DNA from: Cellulomonadaceae bacterium | GTDB lineage: Bacteria > Actinomycetota > Actinomycetes > Actinomycetales > Cellulomonadaceae | Direction: 5' to 3' | Assembly (NCBI GenBank): GCA_031282935.1 | Contig: JAITCS010000215.1 | Location: 1-7,561, forward strand | Length of the DNA stretch: 7,561 bases | Shown here: positions 1 through 6,121 of the stretch, piece by piece | Layout: each line of letters starts with the position of its first letter | Position numbering within the stretch: position 1 is the first letter of the stretch | Translations under genes and position numbers: made by a program | Notes under the pieces: generated by a model | Told to the model about the DNA's origin: nothing | Database searches by the model: none | What the model saw: the letters and a program-made list of their open reading frames with translations, nothing else

Positions 1-2660
1 GGCGGGGCTCTGTAACCGATTTTGCGACTGAAGCGGGGTTGGACCTTCCTGAATTGCGCCAGCGGGAGCAGGCATATCAGATCGCAATGCTGGACGATAA
101 CACTTTGGTGGTTATCGGGTCGGATAAACTCGGCACGATTTACGGCTTGTATGCGATTTCCGAATACATTGGTGTGTCGCCGCTACATTTCTGGGGGGAT
201 GTCGCCCCCGTACGACGTGAGATAATCGAGATTTCGGATGATATTTCTGCGATATCTCGCACCCCTTCCGTGAAATACCGGGGCTTCTTTATTAATGATG
301 AATGGCCTGCCTTTGGCACCTGGACTTTCCACCATTTCGGTGGCTTTACCGCAGAAATGTATGATCATATCTTCGATCTGTTGCTGCGCCTCAAAGGAAA
401 TTATCTTTGGCCAGCGATGTGGACTTCATCCTTCGCCCTAGACGGCCCCGGTGCTGCCAACGAGGTGCTAGCGGACGAATACGGCATCACCATCGGAGCT
501 TCTCACCACGAACCACTGCTGCGCGCCAGCGAGGAATGGGACAAAGTGCGCGGCGCCGACACGCCATATGGAAATGAGTGGAATTATCTTTCTAATAAAG
601 ACGGATTGCTCAATTACTGGCGGGACGCGATAAAGCGCTCTGGTCATTTGAACAAAATGATTATGATGGGAATTAGGGGGGAGCGCGACAGCGAATTGCT
701 CGGCCCCGACGCCACGCTGGCAAACAATGTCGAATTGTTGAAAGACGCTATCACCGCCCAAAAGCAGGTTATTGCGCAAGAGGCACCGGGCACTGAGAAC
801 CCGATGATGTTAGCGCTATACAAAGAGGTTGAGGAATACTATTACGGTTCAGATACTGTGCCCGGCCTCAAAGGTTGGGACGGCCTAGACGGCGTCACTT
901 TGATGTTCTGCGAGGACAATTTCGGGTTTATGAGGTCACTGCCCGACACCGATCAGGAACGTGCCGGGGCTGGCATGTATTATCACCTCGATTATCACGG
1001 CGGCCCGATCAGTTACGAATGGATGCCCTCGATATCATTCGAGCGTATTCACGACCAAATGTCTTTGGCTTACGATTACGGAATCACCAACACGTGGGTG
1101 GTTAACGTTGGTGACCTGAAATTCAACGAGGTGCCCTTAGCATTCTTTATGGCGATGGCTTACGACATGGACAAATTCGGCCGCGCCAACGCGAACGCGG
1201 TTGCCGAATACACCCACGAGTGGATCAGAAAGACATTCCCGGCGGTGGCGCCGCAAATCCAGGCTGAAATCGCGGCCGTTATGCAGGGTTTCATCCGCCT
1301 CAATTCTATGCGTCGCCCAGAGGCGCTCAACGCCAAGGTCTATCACCCAGCCCATTATCTGGAAGCTGACCGCATTTTTGCCGCTGCCGACGAAATTCAG
1401 GATTTGGATCGGGACATTTCCGCTCACTTGAACGAAACCGAATTGTTGGCTTACCAGTCAATGATCGGAATCCCGGCCCGCGCTAGTGCCAACTTGGTTC
1501 AGATGATGGTAAGCGCAGCCAAGAATGAGCATTTCGCAAAGCAGGGCAAGCCGGTAGCAAATGCGTGGGCTGACGCAGTCACGGGGGCCATTGCCGCCGA
1601 TAAGGCCATTGCGGAAGAAATCAAAACCTTCAAAAACGGGAAATGGTTCGGCCACGAAAAAGAGGCGCACATCGGTTTCACCACTTGGAATGAAGACGGA
1701 AATCAGTACCCAATCCGAATGGTGGTACAGCCTGGCGAGGAACCTCGAATGTTGGTAAGCCGCGCCGATACCGCTAAGGTTCACCACAAAACATATGGCG
1801 GCGGTAACGCGGTAATCGTGGACGATTTCGAGTTTTCCGGTCAGCCTTTCGCGGTGTTGGAAATCGCAAACGATGGCCCGGGCGAATTCGATTTCGAGAT
1901 CGAAGGGTTAGCGCAATACCCGTGGTTGCAAATGGTGCCCGCAAAAGGAACTATTCAGCAACAATTCCCGGTGCTTATTGAAGTGAATCGGGACTTATTG
2001 CCAACTGGAAGCCAGGCCGTTACGGCGGATTTGAAAATCACGGGCGGGGGAACGAGTATTCCGGTCAAGGTTTCGGCGCGTCGGGATCCGATTTCCGACG
2101 GGGGCGAGCTGCCAGCGAACACGTTCTTGGCAGGCCCCGGAGACGTGATTGTGATTCCGGCCAGCGGTTTTGCGAGCAACACCCAAGCCGAGGGGGCGCA
2201 GTGGGCCGTGCTGCCGATGGGCGGCCGTGATGGTGATGCGATACGAGTGGTGCCGACCACCTCAAGTTTCGCAGCTGAAAACAACGGCCCAACCGTAACC
2301 TATCAGGCTTTCATCCAAGAGCCGGGAGCCTACACCGTCGAGGTGTGGCAGGTTCCAACGGGCGTGGTGCAGCGCGGCAAAGAGCTGCGCTTCACCCTAG
2401 ATACCGGGGCGGGCAAACAGGTTGTCACCGCGATTTCCGCAGATGTGAACGCCGGTAACCCTGGGGAGAGCCGTTGGGCTGGCCCGGTGCTGGACAACAT
2501 TCGTAAAACGGCCGTCGAGGTCGAGCTGCCCGGCGGGGTTGTAAATCTGACAATCGGCGCCGTGGAGCCGAACCTCGTCCTCGAAAAAATCCTGCTGTAT
2601 CCCGCCGCGACCGTGCCGCCCGTGTCCTATCTCGGCCCGCCCGCAAGCGTCACCGCCTAA
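1..2660 (+). CDS. GH115 family glycosidase (probable xylan alpha-1,2-glucuronidase), 5' end cut by window
   Basis: GH115 enzymes remove (4-O-methyl-)glucuronic acid side chains from xylan, including internal xylose residues; some act on other glucuronylated glycans. The frame is open from the first complete codon at base 3 to TAA at 2658-2660, giving about 885 visible residues. It begins inside the N-terminal domain (VVIGSDKLGTIYGLY, near bases 111-155), so roughly 80-100 residues and any signal peptide lie upstream. Family blocks follow in order: GFFINDEWPAF (about 282-314), LRLKGNYLWPAMW (about 384-422), the SHHEP loop (about 501-515), GIRGERDS (about 669-692), CEDNFGFMRSLP (about 909-944), YYHLDYHGGP (about 978-1007) and WVVNVGDLKFNE (about 1095-1130). 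A helical region follows, and the beta-rich GH115 C-terminal domain covers about 2106-2618, ending LEKILLYP. No internal stop or frameshift is seen. The family call is secure; the exact glycan is not. It lies upstream of tig on the same strand but is unrelated in function. Confidence 0.93.
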   Translation, partial: RGSVTDFATEAGLDLPELRQREQAYQIAMLDDNTLVVIGSDKLGTIYGLYAISEYIGVSPLHFWGDVAPVRREIIEISDDISAISRTPSVKYRGFFINDEWPAFGTWTFHHFGGFTAEMYDHIFDLLLRLKGNYLWPAMWTSSFALDGPGAANEVLADEYGITIGASHHEPLLRASEEWDKVRGADTPYGNEWNYLSNKDGLLNYWRDAIKRSGHLNKMIMMGIRGERDSELLGPDATLANNVELLKDAITAQKQVIAQEAPGTENPMMLALYKEVEEYYYGSDTVPGLKGWDGLDGVTLMFCEDNFGFMRSLPDTDQERAGAGMYYHLDYHGGPISYEWMPSISFERIHDQMSLAYDYGITNTWVVNVGDLKFNEVPLAFFMAMAYDMDKFGRANANAVAEYTHEWIRKTFPAVAPQIQAEIAAVMQGFIRLNSMRRPEALNAKVYHPAHYLEADRIFAAADEIQDLDRDISAHLNETELLAYQSMIGIPARASANLVQMMVSAAKNEHFAKQGKPVANAWADAVTGAIAADKAIAEEIKTFKNGKWFGHEKEAHIGFTTWNEDGNQYPIRMVVQPGEEPRMLVSRADTAKVHHKTYGGGNAVIVDDFEFSGQPFAVLEIANDGPGEFDFEIEGLAQYPWLQMVPAKGTIQQQFPVLIEVNRDLLPTGSQAVTADLKITGGGTSIPVKVSARRDPISDGGELPANTFLAGPGDVIVIPASGFASNTQAEGAQWAVLPMGGRDGDAIRVVPTTSSFAAENNGPTVTYQAFIQEPGAYTVEVWQVPTGVVQRGKELRFTLDTGAGKQVVTAISADVNAGNPGESRWAGPVLDNIRKTAVEVELPGGVVNLTIGAVEPNLVLEKILLYPAATVPPVSYLGPPASVTA

Positions 2661-2673
2661 GGTTTTTTGAGTA

Positions 2674-2725
2674 GCGCCGATGGTTGCGCGTCCCGATCCG
2701 CCATATCGGCGCAAAGAGCGCCGAT
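2674..2725 (+). repeat. Three-part repeat able to form two competing hairpins, downstream of GH115 gene
   Basis: GCGCCGAT occurs at 2674-2681 and again at 2718-2725, and its exact complement ATCGGCGC lies between them at 2705-2712. The middle copy can pair with the right copy (8 bp, loop AAAGA at 2713-2717) or with the left copy (8 bp, loop of 23 nt), but not with both. The short hairpin is the stronger one. No T-run follows it, although an isolated T6 lies at 2663-2668, just after the GH115 stop. It may be the transcription end of the GH115 gene or an attenuator-like element before tig. The pairing is seen directly; the function is inferred. Confidence 0.4.
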
Positions 2726-2737
2726 TCTCCCCAGGTA

Positions 2738-2767
2738 TTAGGTCGGGGCGCCAATCTGCGGTAGAGT
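2738..2767 (+). promoter_or_regulatory. Weak candidate promoter for tig
   Basis: TAGAGT at 2762-2767 fits the actinobacterial TAnnnT -10 pattern. The best -35 is a poor TTAGGT at 2738-2743 with an 18-bp spacer. Transcription would start near 2774, leaving a leader of about 70 nt. A better -35 hexamer, TTGACG at 2785-2790, has no fitting -10 at 16-18 bp. The element is weakly supported. Confidence 0.25.
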
Positions 2768-2828
2768 CAAGCCCGAATAGGTACTTGACGCGCCCAAAAC
2801 CGCCCCGCCAGTACCGGAACCCATCACT

Positions 2829-2833
2829 AGGAA
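2829..2833 (+). promoter_or_regulatory. Ribosome binding site fixing the GTG start of tig
   Basis: AGGAA ends 9 nt before GTG at 2843. This supports GTG as the start and gives the N-terminus MKTSLETLEPTKVKL, which is where trigger factors normally begin. Confidence 0.6.
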
Positions 2834-2842
2834 TGAGAAACT

Positions 2843-4276
2843 GTGAAGACTTCGCTCGAAACTCTGGAACCCACTAAGGTCAAGCTCACCGCTGAGGTGG
2901 ACGCTGCCGATCTGAAACCTGCCATTGATAACGCTTACAAGACGATTGCGGGGCAGATTAATATTCCTGGTTTCCGTAAGGGCAAAGTTCCAGTGGCAAT
3001 CATTAATCAGCGGGTTGGTTTCGGGCCAGTAATTGAGCAAGCGATTAATGATTCGCTTCCTAATTTCTACGGTCAAGCTGCGCAAGCCGAGAAATTGCGT
3101 CCTTTGGCTCAGCCAGATGTCGAAATCACTGAGATTCCAACCTCCGCAACTGAGGGCACCCTAAAGTTCACGGCCACGGTTACTGTGCGCCCAACGTTCA
3201 CTATTCCTGATGTATCCGGGCTTGAAATTGTAGTGGATAAAGCCGAGGTGCCGGCAGAAGACGTGAATGTGCAACTCGACAATCTGCGTGAGCGTTTTGG
3301 CACTTTAGTGGGCACGGATCGCCCCGCCGCTGATGGTGATTTCGTGGTAATTGATTTGCAGGCAAAAATTGGTGACGAAATTGTAGATTCTGTTTCGGGT
3401 ATTTCTTATCAAATCGGTTCCGGCAATATGCTTGAGGGCTTGGATGAGGCGCTGACTGGCCTTTCTGCTGGGGAAACCACCACTTTCCACACCAAGTTGG
3501 TGGGCGGCCCGCACGCTGGTGAAGAGGCCGATGTGACCGTGACGGCCACTGGAGTCAAAGAGCACGAGCTGCCTGAGGCTGACGACGATTTTGCGCAAAT
3601 GGCCTCCGAGTTTGACACCATTGGCGAATTGAAGGATGACATTCGCGAGCAACTGGGCACCCAGCAGGTTGCGGCCCAAGCCGTCGCCGCGCGCACCAAA
3701 CTAATGGATCACCTGCACAGCGTGCTCGAAATCCCGGTTCCCGCCGAGGTGGTTGAGGGCCAGGTTCACCAGCACCTGGAGCAGGAGAACCGTTTGGAGG
3801 ATGACACCCACCGCGCGGAGGTCACTGAGCAGACCACCCAGGGTTTGCGCGAGCAGATGCTGCTGGACACCCTCGCTGAGCACCACGGCGTTAAGGTGTC
3901 GCAGCCGGAACTCGTTGACTACATGATGCAGATGTCGCGCCAGTATAATATGGAGCCGCAGGAGTTCATCGAGCTGGTCAGCCGTTCCGGTCAGGTTCCG
4001 GCGTTGGTGGCTGATGTGGCGCGTTCCAAGGCGGTGGCGTTGGCTTTGCGCCAGGTGAAGGTAACAGACACCGACGGGAACGTGGTTGATCTGACGCCGA
4101 TCATCGGTTCGCCTGAGTCGGATGCGGAGCAGGCCGAGGCCGAGGCGAAACTGTTCGAGGCAGCGCGTCAGATGAACGAGCAGGCCGAATTGAACAACGT
4201 GGCTGGCACAGCGGGCGTGGATTCCAACGAAACTCTCCCCGCAAGCCCGGCCGATCCCGCGTCAATCAGCTTCTAG
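2843..4276 (+). CDS. tig: Trigger factor, ribosome-associated chaperone and peptidyl-prolyl isomerase
   Basis: Trigger factor docks on ribosomal protein L23 at the exit tunnel and shields nascent chains in the cytoplasm. The 477-residue protein shows the full three-domain plan. The N-terminal ribosome-binding domain carries the signature GFRKGKVP at residues 43-50. An FKBP-like isomerase domain spans about 160-245 (GDFVVIDLQAKIGDE, the loop YQIGSGNMLEGLDEAL, then LVGGPHAGEEADVTV). The helical arm domain runs from about 246 to 420. The last 50-60 residues form a low-complexity tail rich in Ala, Glu, Gln and Asn (ESDAEQAEAEAKLFEAA), making it longer than the E. coli protein (432 aa) and similar to other actinobacterial forms with tails. 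The stop is TAG at 4274-4276. It lies 138 bp upstream of clpP1 in the usual actinobacterial order and probably has its own promoter. The first half of the gene is visibly more A+T-rich than the second. Confidence 0.97.
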   Translation: MKTSLETLEPTKVKLTAEVDAADLKPAIDNAYKTIAGQINIPGFRKGKVPVAIINQRVGFGPVIEQAINDSLPNFYGQAAQAEKLRPLAQPDVEITEIPTSATEGTLKFTATVTVRPTFTIPDVSGLEIVVDKAEVPAEDVNVQLDNLRERFGTLVGTDRPAADGDFVVIDLQAKIGDEIVDSVSGISYQIGSGNMLEGLDEALTGLSAGETTTFHTKLVGGPHAGEEADVTVTATGVKEHELPEADDDFAQMASEFDTIGELKDDIREQLGTQQVAAQAVAARTKLMDHLHSVLEIPVPAEVVEGQVHQHLEQENRLEDDTHRAEVTEQTTQGLREQMLLDTLAEHHGVKVSQPELVDYMMQMSRQYNMEPQEFIELVSRSGQVPALVADVARSKAVALALRQVKVTDTDGNVVDLTPIIGSPESDAEQAEAEAKLFEAARQMNEQAELNNVAGTAGVDSNETLPASPADPASISF

Positions 4277-4286
4277 CCCCGCAACA

Positions 4287-4348
4287 CGGCGCGCCGAAAA
4301 TCTTAGCGCTAAGCGAAAGCGCGTAAATGTGCTGGCGTCGGCGCGCCG
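4287..4348 (+). repeat. Two copies of palindrome CGGCGCGCCG bracketing a second palindrome, tig-clpP1 gap
   Basis: CGGCGCGCCG, its own reverse complement, occurs at 4287-4296 and 4339-4348, 52 bp apart. Each copy can pair with itself, or the two with each other to close a stem extended by one A-T pair. Between them lie TTAGCGCTAA (4303-4312), also a perfect palindrome, and the hairpin arms GCGCT (4306-4310) and AGCGC (4318-4322). There is no T-run. The block could end tig transcription, bind a regulator of clpP1P2, or both. Confidence 0.45.
4303..4323 (+). promoter_or_regulatory. Possible regulator site (ClgR-like half-sites) upstream of clpP1P2
   Basis: The stretch TTAGCGCTAAGCGAAAGCGC contains AGCGAA and CGCT half-sites resembling the boxes bound by ClgR, the known activator of clpP1P2 in streptomycetes, corynebacteria and mycobacteria. 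As I recall them, ClgR boxes have CGC and GCG separated by 5 nt; here the closest pair (CGCTAAGCG) is separated by 3. The position, about 35-55 bp upstream of the candidate -10, would suit an activator. The match is imperfect, so this is only a suggestion. Confidence 0.25.
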
Positions 4349-4356
4349 GTTGCGAC

Positions 4357-4362
4357 TAGGCT
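4357..4362 (+). promoter_or_regulatory. Candidate -10 element for clpP1P2
   Basis: TAGGCT fits TAnnnT. Initiation near 4369 would give a leader of about 45 nt containing the clpP1 ribosome site. The 17-bp-spaced -35 position (GGCGTC, 4334-4339) is poor and overlaps the right-hand CGGCGCGCCG palindrome, which would suit a promoter that needs an activator. Confidence 0.35.
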
Positions 4363-4414
4363 GACGGATGTAGGTTTTGGTAGTTGGCACTTATCTCAGT
4401 AAAGGCAGTACATC

Positions 4415-5038
4415 ATGGCGCAAGAGGGCCCGAATTTCGGATTAACTGATTCGATCTATAACCGGCTGCTCAAAGAGCGGATCATTTGGTTAGGTTCTGA
4501 GGTCAGGGATGACAACTCCAACGCCATTTGCGCGCAAATGATGCTGCTTGCCGCTGAGGATCCAAAGCGCGACATTTGGCTCTACATTAACAGCCCGGGC
4601 GGTTCAGTAACTGCGGGTATGGCTATTTATGACACCATGCAATTCATTGAGCCGGACGTCGCCACGGTCGCCATGGGGATGGCCGCCTCGATGGGGCAAT
4701 TCCTGCTTTCCTCCGGGGCGAAAGGCAAGCGTTACGCCACGCCTCACACTCGCGTTCTGATGCACCAGCCCTCGGGCGGTTTTGGTGGTACGGCTACCGA
4801 TGTTCGCATTAACGCGGAGCTGATAATGCACATGAAACGGGTGTTAGCGCAGTTGACCGCTGAACAAACCGGGCAGCCGATTGACAAGATCCTCAAAGAC
4901 AATGATCGCGACCACTGGTTCACCGCCCAAGAGGCCCTCGCTTACGGGTTTATTGACCACGTTGTTGAGAACGCCTCCTTGGCGCACGGCGGCGGCATGA
5001 ACGCGCCCAAAGGCCATGACGATTCGGGCAAGAAGTAA
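4415..5038 (+). CDS. clpP1: ATP-dependent Clp protease proteolytic subunit ClpP1
   Basis: Serine peptidase subunit of the Clp protease. In actinobacteria ClpP1 and ClpP2 heptamers stack into a mixed barrel fed by ClpX or ClpC. The 207-residue product has the full catalytic triad: Ser92 in MAASMG, His117 in MHQPSGG and Asp166 in DRDHWFTA. The spacings of 25 and 49 residues match ClpP1 of M. tuberculosis (98/123/172). Other hallmarks are YINSPGGS (57-64), which forms the oxyanion region, and IYDTMQFI (71-78). The N-terminus begins close to the conserved [18 protein letters not shown], so little propeptide precedes it. The C-terminal 20 residues are hydrophilic and Gly/His/Lys-rich. AAAGG at 4401-4405, 9 nt before ATG, supports the start. 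clpP2 follows after 35 bp, so the two are very likely one operon. It is called clpP1 rather than clpP2 by position and by closer motif similarity. Confidence 0.96.
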   Translation: MAQEGPNFGLTDSIYNRLLKERIIWLGSEVRDDNSNAICAQMMLLAAEDPKRDIWLYINSPGGSVTAGMAIYDTMQFIEPDVATVAMGMAASMGQFLLSSGAKGKRYATPHTRVLMHQPSGGFGGTATDVRINAELIMHMKRVLAQLTAEQTGQPIDKILKDNDRDHWFTAQEALAYGFIDHVVENASLAHGGGMNAPKGHDDSGKK

Positions 5039-5056
5039 TCCGGGCAAGAGATAAGC
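5025..5056 (+). repeat. Tandem 16-bp near-repeat spanning the clpP1 stop codon
   Basis: CGGGCAAGAAGTAATC (5025-5040) is followed directly by CGGGCAAGAGATAAGC (5041-5056), identical at 13 of 16 positions. The first copy encodes the end of ClpP1 and contains its TAA (5036-5038). The second forms half of the clpP1-clpP2 spacer. It looks like a small slippage duplication that lengthened the spacer. Confidence 0.5.
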
Positions 5057-5073
5057 AGAAAGATAATCTAGCA

Positions 5074-5763
5074 ATGTTTAACTATTCCTCACCTCTTGCC
5101 TTGCCTAACGCACGGGCCGGTATCGCTTCTCCCGAAGGCATTTCGACCGTGCGCGCCGAAAACCGTTACATTCTGCCCTCCTTTGAAGAGCGCACCGCGT
5201 ACGGGTACAAGCGCCAAGACCCATACGCCAAACTGTTTGAGGATCGCATCATCTTTTTGGGCGTCCAAGTAGATGATGCCTCCGCAGATGATGTGATGGC
5301 GCAATTACTGGTACTAGAAGCTCAGGACCCGGATCGTGATATTCAGATGTACATCAACAGCCCGGGTGGTTCCTTTACCGCGATGACGGCTCTGTATGAC
5401 ACCATGCAATTCATTAAGCCGGAAATCCAGACCACGTGCTTAGGTCAGGCAGCCTCGGCCGCAGCGATTTTGTTGGCCGCTGGTACCCCTGGAAAACGCT
5501 ATGCTCTGCCTAATTCGCGGATTCTAATTCACCAGCCCGCTATTGACCAAGGTTATGGGCAGGCTTCGGACATCGAGATTCATGCGAACGAATTGATCCG
5601 TATGCGCGAATGGCTTGAAGACACTCTTTCGCACCACACCGGGCGCACGCCTGAGCAGGTGCGTGATGACATTGAGCGCGACAAGATTCTTACCGCTGAG
5701 CAGGCCAAGAGTTACGGCATTGTTGATGTGGTTTTGGACAGCCGGAAGATTCGCAAGCCCTAA
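5074..5763 (+). CDS. clpP2: ATP-dependent Clp protease proteolytic subunit ClpP2
   Basis: Second ClpP paralogue, partner of ClpP1 in the mixed barrel and, in actinobacteria studied, the ring that docks the ATPase. From ATG at 5074 the product has 229 residues. The triad is present: Ser128 (GQAASAA), His153 (IHQPA) and Asp203 (ERDKILTA). ClpP2-type blocks are [14 protein letters not shown] (31-44), [16 protein letters not shown] (58-73), [12 protein letters not shown] (92-103) and [15 protein letters not shown] (135-149). About 30 residues precede RYILPSF, longer than in the mycobacterial protein. The site before ATG 5074 is weak (AGAAAG, 5057-5062). An internal GTG at 5149, preceded by GAAGG at 5134-5138, would give a 204-residue form starting [12 protein letters not shown], so the start is uncertain while the identity is not. 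A repeat array begins 3-5 bp after the stop. Confidence 0.95.
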   Translation: MFNYSSPLALPNARAGIASPEGISTVRAENRYILPSFEERTAYGYKRQDPYAKLFEDRIIFLGVQVDDASADDVMAQLLVLEAQDPDRDIQMYINSPGGSFTAMTALYDTMQFIKPEIQTTCLGQAASAAAILLAAGTPGKRYALPNSRILIHQPAIDQGYGQASDIEIHANELIRMREWLEDTLSHHTGRTPEQVRDDIERDKILTAEQAKSYGIVDVVLDSRKIRKP

Positions 5764-5765
5764 AG

Positions 5766-6003
5766 CCCGTCGAAACCCGGTGGTTGAGCCTGTGGCGGTC
5801 GCTACGCTCCCTAATCCCTCCTGGCCTCGGTAGAATCCGCAAGCGGACTTCTACTCTCGGGCTGCGTCGGTCACCGAAACCACTTTTGGTTGAGCCTGTC
5901 GAAGCCCCGGCGGTTGAGCCTGTCGAAACCACACCCGGTGGTTGACGCGCAGTATTCCGCGCGCCCGCCCGTCGAAACCTTTAGGTTGAGCCTGACGAAA
6001 CCA
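5766..6003 (+). repeat. Irregular array of GGTTGAGCCTGTCGAAACC-type intergenic repeats
   Basis: Three near-complete units stand in the same orientation: 5888-5906 (ending GAAGCC), 5912-5930 (GGTTGAGCCTGTCGAAACC) and 5984-6002 (CTGACG variant). A right half-unit, GTCGAAACC, lies at 5769-5777 just after the clpP2 stop. Two further units appear split by inserts: 5780-5883 begins GTGGTTGAGCCTGT and ends CCGAAACCAC, and 5940-5979 begins GGTTGACG and ends CGTCGAAACC. The unit ends GGTT and AACC are complementary, so each can fold like a REP element. Similar motifs, from memory, are scattered between genes in several actinobacteria. A 10-bp palindrome, TCGCGCGCGA (6005-6014), adjoins the right edge. 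No reading frame here looks like a gene. Confidence 0.8.
5830..5854 (+). repeat. Strong hairpin inside the interrupted repeat unit downstream of clpP2
   Basis: GTAGAATCCGC (5830-5840) pairs with GCGGA-C-TTCTAC (5843-5854) through 11 base pairs with a single bulged C at 5848. The two-base AA turn probably opens to a 4-nt loop. No T-run follows. It lies 67 bp after the clpP2 stop and could end or stabilise the clpP1P2 transcript, or simply be the fold of the repeat element. Confidence 0.6.
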
Positions 6004-6021
6004 CTCGCGCGCGAAAACAGC

Positions 6022-6049
6022 TTGACGTTTCGAAATTGTGACTTATCTT
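6022..6049 (+). promoter_or_regulatory. Probable clpX promoter
   Basis: TTGACG (6022-6027), five of six matches to the -35 consensus, and TATCTT (6044-6049), a TAnnnT -10, are separated by 16 bp. Transcription would start near 6056, giving a leader of about 125 nt. It is the best-matching promoter in the window and sits directly after the repeat array, in keeping with clpX having its own transcript. Confidence 0.5.
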
Positions 6050-6058
6050 AACAATTCG
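6031..6058 (+). promoter_or_regulatory. Inverted repeat over the clpX -10, operator-like
   Basis: CGAAATTGT (6031-6039) and ACAATTCG (6051-6058) are inverted copies, apart from one extra A in the left arm, separated by 11 bp (6040-6050). The -10 TATCTT lies inside the spacer, so a dimeric protein bound here would cover the promoter. It does not match the HAIR (HspR) or CIRCE (HrcA) heat-shock operators. Confidence 0.4.
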
Positions 6059-6121
6059 CATCGGTGCGCCGAGCAGGTTTTTCGGCTCTCTTGACGTTAA
6101 ATAGGCGGTAACGGTGACGCA

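Noticed and set aside
39..41. TTG as the start codon of the GH115 gene
   Set aside because: The frame is open back to base 3 with plausible protein, the visible part starts in the middle of the family's N-terminal domain, and there is no ribosome site. The true start is outside the window.
2785..2790. TTGACG as the -35 of the tig promoter
   Set aside because: No TAnnnT hexamer lies 16-18 bp downstream; the positions read CCAGTA or similar.
4344..4354. CGC-N5-GCG as a ClgR box before clpP1
   Set aside because: The spacing is right, but two of the conserved inner positions and the outer flanks do not fit, and it overlaps a palindrome that explains the CGC.
4389..4396. Octamer ACTTATCT shared with the clpX promoter (6041-6048) as a second clpP1 promoter
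   Set aside because: It would read TATCTC here, lacks a fitting -35, and would start transcription at the ribosome site. An 8-bp match is likely chance.
5690..5932. Reverse-strand coding region of 80 codons over the repeat array
   Set aside because: Its translation is the repeat read as GST-rich peptide, it overlaps the clpP2 end, and it has no ribosome site or family resemblance.
5766..6003. CRISPR array
   Set aside because: Units are 19 bp, unevenly spaced (intervals from a few bp to about 80 bp) and degenerate, and no cas genes are present.
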